Below, piece after piece: positions 40,981 to 49,995 of a DNA stretch of 64,000 nt. A program made the position numbers and the translations under genes. The notes beneath the pieces are model-generated. The model was not told the DNA's origin. It saw nothing but the letters and a program-made list of their open reading frames with translations, and did not search any database. This stretch comes from Planctomycetaceae bacterium (GTDB lineage Bacteria > Planctomycetota > Planctomycetia > Pirellulales > Pirellulaceae), in the NCBI GenBank assembly GCA_020638975.1, contig JACKHN010000002.1:248001-312000 (forward strand), in the 5' to 3' direction. Every line of letters starts with the position of its first letter. Positions within the stretch are counted from its first letter, which is position 1.

Positions 40981-43449
40981 ATGCCAAGTCGCTGTTCGCT
41001 CCAGTGGCTCGTCGCTCTTAGCCTTTCTTTGCTCGCCGTCCCAGTCTTTGCCGCTTCGCCGCGTCTGACCCGCATTACGCCAGCAGGAATTCAGCGTGGT
41101 GCCGAGCACGAGGTGACATTCAGCGGTAATAACCTGGGCGATGCCCAAGAGATATTCTTCTATCACCCTGGATTTGAAGTGACAAAAGTCGAGGGGAACG
41201 GGAACACTTGCAAAGCGACGATTAAGGTCGCGGCGGATTGTCGCCTGGGAGAACATGTCGCGCAGGTGCGGACCGCCACTGGCATCTCTGATTTTCGCGT
41301 CTTCTATGTCGGCGCGCTGCCTGCGGTTGACGAGAAAGAGCCCAATACGGACTTTGCCGCACCGCAAGCAATCGACATGAACGTCACGGTGCAAGGCGTC
41401 GTACAAGGCGAAGATGTCGACTACTACGTTGTCGAGGCCAAGAAAGGCCAACGCATCTCGGCAGAAGTTGAAGGCATGCGACTCGGCATCACGATGTTCG
41501 ATCCGTACGTCGCCATTCTCGATGAAAAACGATTCGAACTGTCTGCGAGCGATGACACACCTCTGCTTGGCCAAGATTGCGCCGCATCGGTCGTGGCTCC
41601 TGAAGACGGAAAGTACTTCATTGAAGTTCGCGAGAGTGCTTACGGCGGTAATGGAAATTGTCTCTACAGATTGCATGTCGGTAGCTTTCCGCGTCCGCTC
41701 GCCGTTTATCCAGCAGGCGGCCAGCTCGGACAAGAGCTCGAAGTCAAGTTCCTTGGCGACCCAACTGGAGAGAAACTGACAAAGGTGACCTTGCCAGCAG
41801 AGGACGAATTGGAGTTTGGGCTGTTCGCCAGCGACGAAACGGGAATCTCGCCCTCACCTACGCCGTTCCGGCTGTTTGAACACGGCAATGCTTTTGAGCA
41901 GGAACCAAACAACGGAATCGCCGAAGCCACGCCCGTCGAATTGCCGTTGGCATTCAACGGGATATTGGAACAGGAAGGTGACGTCGATTGCTTTAAGTTC
42001 GCTGCTAAAAAGGGACAAGTGTTCGAGGTCGAATGCTACGGTCGACGCATTCGCTCGGCGATCGACCCGGTCATGAATCTGTATCAAGCGGACGGAAAGA
42101 GTATTGCGGGCAATGACGACTCCCGTGGTCCCGACAGCTACATACGATTCAGCGTCCCAGCGGATGGTGATTATGTTGTTCGGATCACCGACCATTTAGG
42201 GCGTGGGGGCGCGGACTTTGTGTATCGCGTGGAGTTCCAACCAGTAAAGCCGAAACTGACACTCGGCATTCCTCGTGTGGAGCGTTATGGCCAGTATCGA
42301 CAGACAGTTTATGTCGCGAAAGGAAACAAAGTCGCCACCATCATGAACGCGACTCGTGAGAACTTTGGCGGTGACTTGGTGCTTGACGGCACCGACCTGC
42401 CCACAGGCGTCACGATGCAAGCCGAAACGATGCCGGCCAACATGAACGTGATGCCAATCTTGTTCGAGGCAGCGGCTGACGCGCCACTTTCCGGAAAGCT
42501 CGTCGATTTCCGCGCCAAACACGCGGACCCAAATCAAAACATCACGGGCGGTTTCTTCAACCGCGCCGACTTCGTTATCTCGGCACCTGGCCAATCACGC
42601 TACAGCGGACGTGATGTCAATAAACTCGCCATCGCCGTCGTTGACACACTGCCTTTCACACTAGAGATCATCGAGCCGAAGGTGCCAATCGTTCGCAACG
42701 GAGTGATGCAACTGAAAGTCGTCGCTCACCGCACCGAGGAGTTTAAGACGGCGATCAACGTGCAGTTCCCTTTCCGGCCACCGGGAATCGGCACTAGCAG
42801 CTCGGTCAACATTCCCGAAGGTCAGTCGGAAGTACTTTACCCGTTGAACGCGAACGGTGGCGCTCAGGTGAAGGACTGGAAGGTCTTTGCACTCGGTTCC
42901 GCCAACATCGGTGGGAACGCTTGGGTTTCGTCGCAACTCGCAACCCTGCGGATTGCCGAGCCCTATGTCACTGCGGAACTCCAGCGAGCTTCCTGTGAGC
43001 AAGGCCAGGAACTCCAGGTCTACTGCAAGTTGAATATCACCACCCCGTTTGAGGGCAATGCGAAGGCTGAATTGATCGGATTGCCCAACAAGGTCACGAG
43101 TGTGCCTTTGGAATTCAACAAGGATGCAAAAGAGTTGACGTTCCCGGTCACGACGGATCCTGCAAGTCCTGCAGGAAAGCATAAGAACATCCTTTGCCGC
43201 GTCACGATCATCGAGAACGGCGAGGAGATTGTTTCCACCGCAGGTACGGTGGAAATTCAAATCGACCAACCGCTGCCTGCACCCGCGAAGCCTGCACCAA
43301 TGCCGGCAGCACCAGCGGCAGCGGCTGCACCTGCCGAGCAGCCCAAGCCGGCTCCCGTTGTTGCCAAGCCGCTGACTCGTCTCGAAAAGCTGCGACTCGC
43401 TGCCGAAGAGCGGAAAAAGGCGAAAGCGGCAGGACAAGACGGCGGTTAG
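40981..43449 (+). CDS. Exported PPC-domain protein of the DUF1501 gene run
   Basis: A secreted 822-residue protein. Signal peptide MPSRCSLQWLVALSLSLLAVPVFAAS. An IPT/TIG-like first domain (RLTRITPAGIQRGAEHEVTFSGNNLGDAQEI) is followed by two or more bacterial pre-peptidase C-terminal (PPC) beta-sandwiches, marked by KEPNTDFAAPQAI, QGEDVDYYVVEAKKGQRI and QEPNNGIAEATPVELPLAFNGILEQEGDVDCFKFAAKKGQVF. The rest is beta-rich. The tail is Pro/Ala-rich and ends in a basic helix (RLEKLRLAAEERKKAKAA). No catalytic motif is seen, so a binding or structural role is likely. I chose 40981 because the frame's earlier start lacks a signal peptide; GGGAG lies before it. Confidence 0.85.
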   Translation: MPSRCSLQWLVALSLSLLAVPVFAASPRLTRITPAGIQRGAEHEVTFSGNNLGDAQEIFFYHPGFEVTKVEGNGNTCKATIKVAADCRLGEHVAQVRTATGISDFRVFYVGALPAVDEKEPNTDFAAPQAIDMNVTVQGVVQGEDVDYYVVEAKKGQRISAEVEGMRLGITMFDPYVAILDEKRFELSASDDTPLLGQDCAASVVAPEDGKYFIEVRESAYGGNGNCLYRLHVGSFPRPLAVYPAGGQLGQELEVKFLGDPTGEKLTKVTLPAEDELEFGLFASDETGISPSPTPFRLFEHGNAFEQEPNNGIAEATPVELPLAFNGILEQEGDVDCFKFAAKKGQVFEVECYGRRIRSAIDPVMNLYQADGKSIAGNDDSRGPDSYIRFSVPADGDYVVRITDHLGRGGADFVYRVEFQPVKPKLTLGIPRVERYGQYRQTVYVAKGNKVATIMNATRENFGGDLVLDGTDLPTGVTMQAETMPANMNVMPILFEAAADAPLSGKLVDFRAKHADPNQNITGGFFNRADFVISAPGQSRYSGRDVNKLAIAVVDTLPFTLEIIEPKVPIVRNGVMQLKVVAHRTEEFKTAINVQFPFRPPGIGTSSSVNIPEGQSEVLYPLNANGGAQVKDWKVFALGSANIGGNAWVSSQLATLRIAEPYVTAELQRASCEQGQELQVYCKLNITTPFEGNAKAELIGLPNKVTSVPLEFNKDAKELTFPVTTDPASPAGKHKNILCRVTIIENGEEIVSTAGTVEIQIDQPLPAPAKPAPMPAAPAAAAAPAEQPKPAPVVAKPLTRLEKLRLAAEERKKAKAAGQDGG

Positions 43450-43533
43450 TAGTTCACTCACAAGCCTTGCACGATCCCAACACGTTAGGCATGACAGCAC
43501 GAATCACGTGCGATACGAAAAAGGACGTTTGAC

Positions 43534-45966
43534 ATGCGATACCGAATGACCAGTTCCATCGCGTTAGCTTTTTGCTGCCTGTTCACAAGCCTCGTCGCCG
43601 CCGAGGAGGTCGCGCCCGCAAAGATTCACGTCTATCCTGCGGACGTACAGCTTACGACGAATCGCGATCGACAGTCTTTGATCGTTCAAGCCGAGTACGC
43701 GGATGGTATCACCCGTGACGTTACCGCGGAAGCAAAGTTCACGCTGGCCAACGCCGCGTTAGCGAGCGTCGAGGCCAACGTTCTGCGTCCCCTTGCTGAT
43801 GGCGCTAGTGAATTGAAGGTCGAGTATGGCGGACATGCGGTGACCGTTCCTGTAGAAGTTCAGAACGCGACCGTGGATCGGCCAATCAGCTTCAAGTTGG
43901 ATGTGATGCCCGTCTTCATGAAGTCCGGCTGCAATACGGGAAGTTGCCATGGCGCAGCTCGCGGAAAAGACGGGTTCCGATTGTCGTTGTTCGGTTTCGA
44001 TCCCGACGGCGACTATGATCGACTAACGCGCGAGATCAGCGGTCGCCGCATCAATCTTGCCATTCCCGAAGAGAGCCTACTCGTCGAGAAATCCGTGGGC
44101 GCTGTTCCGCATACCGGCGGTAAACGGTTCGACATGGATAGTGAGTACAACGAATCGCTTCTGCGATGGTTGCGGGCACGAGCTCCGAAGGATCAGGGCG
44201 AGTTGCCACAGGTCGTTTCGGTTGAGGTCTATCCGAAGGGCGCGGTTTTGGATGGCGAAGGAGCCACGCAGCAAATCAATGTTCGTGCAAAGTACTCGGA
44301 TGGAACCGATCGCGATATCACTTCACTCGCATATTTCAGCTCGAACAATGACAACTCGGCCGTGATCGAACAGAACGGCGTCGTTACTGCCCAAAAGCGA
44401 GGCGAAGCCTTCATCATGGCTCGTTTTGACACGCACACGGTTGGCACTCACTTCATTGTGCTGCCCAAGGGGCTGCAATTCGAGTGGAAGGATGTTGTCG
44501 CGAACAACTATATCGACGAGCTCATGCAAGACAAATTCAAGAAGCTTCGCATCCAGCCATCTGAAGTCTGCACGGATGAAGAATTCCTTCGTCGCGTGAC
44601 GATCGACATTACCGGTGCCTTGCCGACCGTCGAAGAGTACTATGCGTTCATGCAGGACGCAGACGCCAACAAGCGAGACAAGGTGGTAGACGATCTACTT
44701 AGCCGCAAGGAATTCGTCGAGTTGTGGGTGATGAAGTGGGCTGAGCTACTCCAGATCCGGACCACACAACAAATCACGACGAAACCGATGTTGCGGTTCT
44801 ACAACTGGGTTCAAGAACGAATTGCCAGTAACATGCCGATGGACCAATTGGTCCAGGAGCTGCTGGGGGCCAGTGGTGGGACGTTTGCGAACGCGGCGAC
44901 TAACTACTATCAGATGGAAAGCGATCCGAATAAAGTCGCCGAGAACGTCGCCCAAGTCTTCATGGGAATGCGGATGCAATGTGCACAGTGTCACAATCAT
45001 CCGTTCGATCGTTGGACGATGGACGACTACTACAGCTTTGCTGCCTTTTTCTCACAGATAGGTCGTAAGGCGAGTGAAGATCCGCGGGAGCAAATCATTT
45101 TCAACCGCGCCAGCGGAGACGTAAAGCACCCTGTTGATGGTCGCGTTATGGCTCCGAAATTCTTGGGCGGCGAAGTCGCTGACGTGGCGGGTAAGGATCG
45201 TCGCGTTGTGATGGCTAACTGGATGGCATCCGCTGATAACCCCTATTTCGCAACCAATTTGGCGAACATCGTTTGGAACCATTTCCTAGGTCGTGGCATT
45301 ATCAACGAAGTCGATGACGTTCGAGTCAGCAATCCGCCGGTCAATCCCGAACTCCTGACGACGTTGGGACAGAAGTTCACCGAATACAACTACGACTTTA
45401 AGAAGCTCGTTCGTGACATCTGTACATCGAAAACCTATCAACTCGGCACTCAAACTAACGAAACGAATAAGAGCGATGACCGCAATTTCTCCCATGCCAG
45501 CATCCGTCGCTTGCGAGCTGAAGTCTTGCTCGACGCGATTTCGCAAGTGACCGACACGAAGAACAAATTCCCTGGCTTACCCACGGGCGCTCGCGCCGTT
45601 CAGATCGTTGACGGGAACACGAGCAATTACTTCCTAACCACCTTCGGGCGCGCTAGTCGCGAGTCGGTTTGTGCTTGTGAAGTCAAGATGGAGCCAAACC
45701 TCTCCCAGGCGTTGCACCTGCTAAACGGTGACACACTCCAAAGCAAGATCCAGGAAGGGAAACTGATCGAGACGCGTCTGAAAGAAAAAGTCGCTCCACC
45801 TCAAATCATCGAGGAGATTTACATCCGCTGCTTAACTCGAAAGCCGCTGGAATCCGAAATGAAGGAACTACTCGCTGTTCTCGAGCAGGAGAAGGATGAC
45901 AAGCGAGTTCTCGAAGACGTCTTTTGGGCGTTGTTAAATTCCCGTGAGTTCGTCTTTAACCACTAG
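43534..45966 (+). CDS. DUF1549/DUF1553 exported protein with Ig-like domains and haem-type motifs
   Basis: An 810-residue secreted protein with signal peptide (MRYRMTSSIALAFCCLFTSLVAAEE). Order: Ig-like (BIG2-type) domain to about residue 112; a CxxxCH-type site in KSGCNTGSCHGAARG at about 130-140; a second Ig-like domain about 222-312; DUF1549 from LQFEWKDVVANNYIDEL with RVTIDITGALPT (about 354); CAQCHNHPFDRWT (a CxxCH haem-type motif, about 484); and DUF1553 with NPYFATNLANIVWNHFLGRGI, LVRDICTSKTYQL and RRLRAEVLLDAISQVT. Family members are planctomycete-specific in abundance and presumed c-type cytochrome-like. AAGGA at 9 nt supports the start. Third gene of the run. Confidence 0.92.
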   Translation: MRYRMTSSIALAFCCLFTSLVAAEEVAPAKIHVYPADVQLTTNRDRQSLIVQAEYADGITRDVTAEAKFTLANAALASVEANVLRPLADGASELKVEYGGHAVTVPVEVQNATVDRPISFKLDVMPVFMKSGCNTGSCHGAARGKDGFRLSLFGFDPDGDYDRLTREISGRRINLAIPEESLLVEKSVGAVPHTGGKRFDMDSEYNESLLRWLRARAPKDQGELPQVVSVEVYPKGAVLDGEGATQQINVRAKYSDGTDRDITSLAYFSSNNDNSAVIEQNGVVTAQKRGEAFIMARFDTHTVGTHFIVLPKGLQFEWKDVVANNYIDELMQDKFKKLRIQPSEVCTDEEFLRRVTIDITGALPTVEEYYAFMQDADANKRDKVVDDLLSRKEFVELWVMKWAELLQIRTTQQITTKPMLRFYNWVQERIASNMPMDQLVQELLGASGGTFANAATNYYQMESDPNKVAENVAQVFMGMRMQCAQCHNHPFDRWTMDDYYSFAAFFSQIGRKASEDPREQIIFNRASGDVKHPVDGRVMAPKFLGGEVADVAGKDRRVVMANWMASADNPYFATNLANIVWNHFLGRGIINEVDDVRVSNPPVNPELLTTLGQKFTEYNYDFKKLVRDICTSKTYQLGTQTNETNKSDDRNFSHASIRRLRAEVLLDAISQVTDTKNKFPGLPTGARAVQIVDGNTSNYFLTTFGRASRESVCACEVKMEPNLSQALHLLNGDTLQSKIQEGKLIETRLKEKVAPPQIIEEIYIRCLTRKPLESEMKELLAVLEQEKDDKRVLEDVFWALLNSREFVFNH

Positions 45967-46030
45967 TATTTCCCACCAAGACGCAACACCCTGATGCAAA
46001 ATCGCGTCGCCGGTGTAGCATGGAAGAGAC

Positions 46031-46048
46031 AGGAGCGAGTTCGCTCCT
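46031..46048. repeat. 18-bp palindrome in the spacer before the cytochrome/WD40 gene
   Basis: AGGAGCGAGTTCGCTCCT, an almost self-complementary 18-bp sequence (8-bp arms around GT). It lies 77 bp before the ATG at 46125. It could be a processing or attenuating hairpin between co-transcribed genes, or an operator. Confidence 0.4.
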
Positions 46049-46124
46049 CTGGCAACTCCCGCACGTTGCTTGTAAACATTCCAAACACATTCTCGCATTT
46101 CGAGAAAATCGGAGGCTGACCGTT

Positions 46125-48854
46125 ATGAAACGGCGCATCTTAGCAAGTTGGCTAGTTTTAGTTGTGGTTGTAGGTTCGTTCGCTTCCGCACAAGAGAAGA
46201 AACCGCCTACGATCACTTACGAAGATGATGTTCAGCCGATTCTGCGGGCGAAGTGTTTCTCTTGCCACAACCCTGACAAGAAAAGCGGTGACCTCGATCT
46301 GACGAATTACAGCAGCATGATGATCGGTGGCGGTTCTGGCGAAGTCGTCGAGGCCGGTGATTCTGGCTCTAGCTATCTCTATTCGCTCATCACGCACGAG
46401 AGCGAGCCCTACATGCCGCCTGAGTCGCCTAAGATGGACGATGGCATGATCGAGACGATTCGCAAGTGGATCGACGGGGGTGTTCTGGAGACGAAGACAA
46501 GTACCGCGAAGCTCAAAAAGAAAAAAACCTTCGACTTTGCATTGCAAGATGCTCCGATGGATCGACCGGCCGTTGCACCAATGCCGCCTCGGCTCTCGCT
46601 GGAGCCAGTCGTCACGACTGCAGATACGACAGCCGTCACAGCTCTCGCCACGAGCCCATGGTCGCCTTTGGCTGCGGTCGCTGGCCAGAAACAGGTCCTG
46701 CTTTACAACACACAAAGTTTGCAACTCGTCGGCACTTTGCCTTTCCCTGAAGGAGTTCCGCAAGTCCTTAAGTTCAGCCGCAACGGCAGTCTGCTGCTGG
46801 CAGCGGGTGGACGTGGTGGAGCCAGTGGTAAGGTGATCGTTTGGAACGTGCTCACTGGCGAGCGAATCATGGAAGTGGGCGATGAGCTAGATGCGGTCTT
46901 GGCCGCCGACATTAGCTCGGATCAGACGCTAATCGCGTTAGGCGGACCTCAACGGGTCGTTCGGATCTATTCGACCGAGTCCGGCCAGCTGTTGCATGAA
47001 CTCCGCAAACACACGGACTGGATCTATCAGGTTGAGTTCAGCCCAGACAGCGTGTTGCTGGCAACGGGCGATCGAAACGGCGGCCTCATGGTGTGGGAAG
47101 GCTGGACAGGCCGCGAGTATCTGACATTGAACGGACACACGGCTGGCGTGACGGGAATCTCTTGGAGATCCGACTCAAACCTTGTCGCTTCTGGAAGCGA
47201 AGATGGAACGATCCGGTTGTGGGAGATGGAGAACGGCGGACAAGTTAAGAACTGGGGAGCACACGGTGGTGGAGTCGCATCGATCGAGTTTGCTCGAGAT
47301 GGTCGCATTCTGTCCTGCGGTCGAGACCGTGTTACAAAACTTTGGGACCAAAACGGTGCCCAGCAACAAGCGTTTGAGGCATTCGGCGATTTGGCTCTGC
47401 AAGTCACGTTCTGCGACGAGACAAATCGAGCGATTGCCGGCGACTGGACGGGGGCGATTCGCGTTTGGAATGCGGCGGACGGCGCTCGCGTCGGCGAACT
47501 GACTCCCAACCCGCCAACACTCGCCAGCCGCTTGGCTGCCGCCACGCAAGTGCTAACCGCAAGACAAGCGGAACATAAACCACTCGCCGACGCCTATGCG
47601 GTCGCACAATCAACGTCTGACAAGATTAAGGCGGATCTTGCGGCAGCACAACAGAAGGCCACTGAAACAAAGGCACTGCTTGACACAGCCACGGCACAGT
47701 TAGCAACTGCAACGCAAGCCGCAGACCAGGCAACCAAAACCTACGAGGCCGCAACGCAGGCAGTTGCTGCGTTGGCAGACGGTGTGCCAAAGTTGAACGA
47801 AGCTTCAACGATGGCCGAGACAGCGGCGAACATGCTGAAGGACGATGCGGAACTTGCCAAGATGGCGGAGACTTTGAAGGCAGCTGCGGCCAAGAAGGCG
47901 GAACAGCTCGAAGCCAACAAGAAGGCCATGGTCGCAGCGGCGGCGGCTCTCGAAACTGCAAAGCAAACGTTGGCAACCGCCGACAAGGCTGCCAAGGATG
48001 CTGACGCGGCTTATAAAGCAGCCCAAAAAGTGGTCGATGATCTCACTCCGACCGTGAAACCCGCCGAGGATGCAGCGACCGCTGCAAAGCAAGCAGCGGA
48101 TGCAGCTGCTGGCGCTTTGGCCGCGGCACAGAACGAAGTAAATCGCTGGAACGGCGAGATTGCATTCACGTCTCAAATGACACAACTCCGACAACAGCTT
48201 GCCGAAGCGAATCGCGTGCTAGAAGAACGCGAAATCGCTCACGCAGAGTTGGCCGAAGCCGCTCAAGTTGCAGTAGCTGCGTCCGACAAGGCGAAAGCCG
48301 ACATCGCTGCAGCCAACGCTGCGGTGGCGGCATCGCAAAAACTTGCCGAGACATCGAAGGTGGAACTCACTCAAGCAAAGTCAGCGGTAACCGCGACCGA
48401 AGCGGCCTATGCCGAAGCGACGAAGACAGTGGCAACATACGAAGCTGTACTCGCTCCGCTTAACGAAGCAATCGTCAAAGCGAAAGACGCCGCCGCAAAA
48501 GCGGGCGACGAAAAGGCGCTGGTTGATGCTGCTGCCACCCTGGCAACCTTAGGCGCCGCGAAGCAAGCCAATCTCGATGCCGCTCGTAAAGACGTCGAAG
48601 CCAAAGCGGTTGCGGTCGAAGCTGCCAAGCAACAAGTCGTCGCATCCGAAAAGAAAGTAGCGGATAGCGATGCGGCATATGCGGCTGCTCAAAAGGTCGC
48701 AGCCGATCGCATCGCCGCCGCCAAGCCACTTGAAGAGACCGCAGTCGCTGCCACCGCTGCCGCAGCAGCTGCAGCCAAGCCGGTTGAAGAAGCGCAAGCG
48801 GCGGTTAATCAGATCGAAGGTCAAATCGCAACCGCCAAGGGGATCACCGCCTAG
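46125..48854 (+). CDS. c-type cytochrome / WD40 / long coiled-coil exported protein
   Basis: A 909-residue protein. Signal peptide (MKRRILASWLVLVVVVGSFASAQ). A planctomycete cytochrome C domain (PSCyt1-type) with the haem motif CFSCH at about residues 44-48 inside YEDDVQPILRAKCFSCHNP, and MPPESPKM, which supplies a candidate axial Met. Then a WD40 propeller of about six or seven repeats (about 155-455: HTDWIYQVEFSPDSVLLATGD, HTAGVTGISWRSDSNLVASGS). From about 464 to the end comes an Ala/Lys/Glu-rich coiled coil of some 440 residues with repeated AAxKAxxD-like heptads, interrupted by short Pro/Gly breaks. GGAGG lies 9 nt upstream. Fourth and last gene of the run. The long coil probably spans part of the cell envelope or mediates oligomerisation. 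Confidence 0.9.
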   Translation: MKRRILASWLVLVVVVGSFASAQEKKPPTITYEDDVQPILRAKCFSCHNPDKKSGDLDLTNYSSMMIGGGSGEVVEAGDSGSSYLYSLITHESEPYMPPESPKMDDGMIETIRKWIDGGVLETKTSTAKLKKKKTFDFALQDAPMDRPAVAPMPPRLSLEPVVTTADTTAVTALATSPWSPLAAVAGQKQVLLYNTQSLQLVGTLPFPEGVPQVLKFSRNGSLLLAAGGRGGASGKVIVWNVLTGERIMEVGDELDAVLAADISSDQTLIALGGPQRVVRIYSTESGQLLHELRKHTDWIYQVEFSPDSVLLATGDRNGGLMVWEGWTGREYLTLNGHTAGVTGISWRSDSNLVASGSEDGTIRLWEMENGGQVKNWGAHGGGVASIEFARDGRILSCGRDRVTKLWDQNGAQQQAFEAFGDLALQVTFCDETNRAIAGDWTGAIRVWNAADGARVGELTPNPPTLASRLAAATQVLTARQAEHKPLADAYAVAQSTSDKIKADLAAAQQKATETKALLDTATAQLATATQAADQATKTYEAATQAVAALADGVPKLNEASTMAETAANMLKDDAELAKMAETLKAAAAKKAEQLEANKKAMVAAAAALETAKQTLATADKAAKDADAAYKAAQKVVDDLTPTVKPAEDAATAAKQAADAAAGALAAAQNEVNRWNGEIAFTSQMTQLRQQLAEANRVLEEREIAHAELAEAAQVAVAASDKAKADIAAANAAVAASQKLAETSKVELTQAKSAVTATEAAYAEATKTVATYEAVLAPLNEAIVKAKDAAAKAGDEKALVDAAATLATLGAAKQANLDAARKDVEAKAVAVEAAKQQVVASEKKVADSDAAYAAAQKVAADRIAAAKPLEETAVAATAAAAAAAKPVEEAQAAVNQIEGQIATAKGITA

Positions 48855-48860
48855 AACGCG

Positions 48861-49508
48861 TCACACGCAGGACGCAGGATTGAGCAACGGCAGGAGATCG
48901 AGAAGGCACTCGATTACTTGAACGGATTCTGCGAGCGCGGCAGGAACCCGGTCTCCCTCTAATGCAAACACTCGCATTCCGGCCGCCACGCCCGCTTCGT
49001 ACCCCGGTACGCTGTCTTCGATGACTGCGCATCGAGCGGGCGACACTTTCATTGCTTCGGCGGCATGGAGAAACAGCCCCGGATCGGGCTTCCACACGCC
49101 AACATCATAGGCGCTAAAGATACGATCTCCAAAGAAAGATGTCAGTCCCGTGACACGCAGATTCAATGCAATCTTCTCACGCGGACCGCTTGATGCAATG
49201 CAGTAGGGCAACTGCAGCTGTGTCAAAAGCTCATGGGCTCCATCAATCGGCAACAACCGTTCTTCAAATACCTCTTCGCAAAGTCGCCGAAACTTTGGCA
49301 CGAAGGTATCGGGAAGCTTCCTACCAATCTGTGTCTCTAGCTCGACGACACAGTCGGCCATCTTGCCGCCCTTGAATCGCCGCATCGACTCTTCGATTGA
49401 CAGCTCCAATCCAAACTCCCCAATACATCGACACAACACCTCATGGCCCAGCACTTCACTATCGACCAGGGTCCCATCGCAATCGAAAATCACCGCCAGA
49501 GTTTCCAT
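48861..49508 (-). CDS. HAD-superfamily phosphatase, beta-phosphoglucomutase-like
   Basis: A 215-residue HAD subfamily IA hydrolase. Motif I AVIFDCDGTLVDSE carries both Asp residues (residues 9 and 11), motif II is IASSGPREKI, the motif III Lys is in DVGVWKPDPGLFLHAAE, and motif IV AVIEDSVPGYEAGVAAGM has the E-D pair. The cap (about residues 16-85) is helical. The general look matches phosphoglucomutase/phosphatase proteins such as YieH or YqaB, acting on small phosphorylated sugars; the substrate is not determinable. It converges on the cytochrome gene with a 6-bp gap. The 487 bp on the other side (49509-49995) hold no gene I can support. Confidence 0.9.
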   Translation of the reverse strand: METLAVIFDCDGTLVDSEVLGHEVLCRCIGEFGLELSIEESMRRFKGGKMADCVVELETQIGRKLPDTFVPKFRRLCEEVFEERLLPIDGAHELLTQLQLPYCIASSGPREKIALNLRVTGLTSFFGDRIFSAYDVGVWKPDPGLFLHAAEAMKVSPARCAVIEDSVPGYEAGVAAGMRVFALEGDRVPAALAESVQVIECLLDLLPLLNPASCV

Positions 49509-49995
49509 GAATGAGTCCCTACTCCCGCGTTTTGATCGCTATCAGCCAGCATATTGGAAAGATGTACTTACGATGTTCGTAGAATGCCGGTACTGGTTGC
49601 AACGAATATATCGAATCCGTCAGTTCGTGCACTGTCCTTTCCTGCAGTCGTCCTTCCCGTCGTCGATCCGCCACTGAACAAGTCTTTCTCATCTACAGGT
49701 AAAGGACTTAAGTTCAATCCTGGCGTCGAGGAGAACCCATCGGCTGCAATGGATCGTGTTGGACTCTAAGGGCGAATTGATCGCTCGAAAGTTTGACCTC
49801 CCTTTGGTTTGCGATGATAATCAAAGCTGCATGAAGGCAGCCACCACAAGCCATTTTTATCGCGGTGATCGTTGCCGCCTCTGCCGTTGATGCGGCTTCT
49901 GGATAAGAAGTCGTCCGATTGCCCGGGGCCGCCGAGTTCCGCGCCGTGCTTGGATTACTTCAAAATCGCCCAACTCCATTCGCAGTCCAAACGCT

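Noticed and set aside
42661..43500. 279-codon minus-strand frame opposite the PPC-domain gene
   Set aside because: Cys/Arg-rich translation without family features, inside a gene with signal peptide and PPC motifs.
49695..49725. AGTTCAATCC resembling a tRNA T-loop
   Set aside because: The flanking bases do not form a T-stem and no acceptor, D or anticodon stem can be placed around it.
49554..49769. 71-codon plus-strand frame in the gap before the giant kinase
   Set aside because: No ribosome site, no recognised motif, and composition like the surrounding non-coding DNA.
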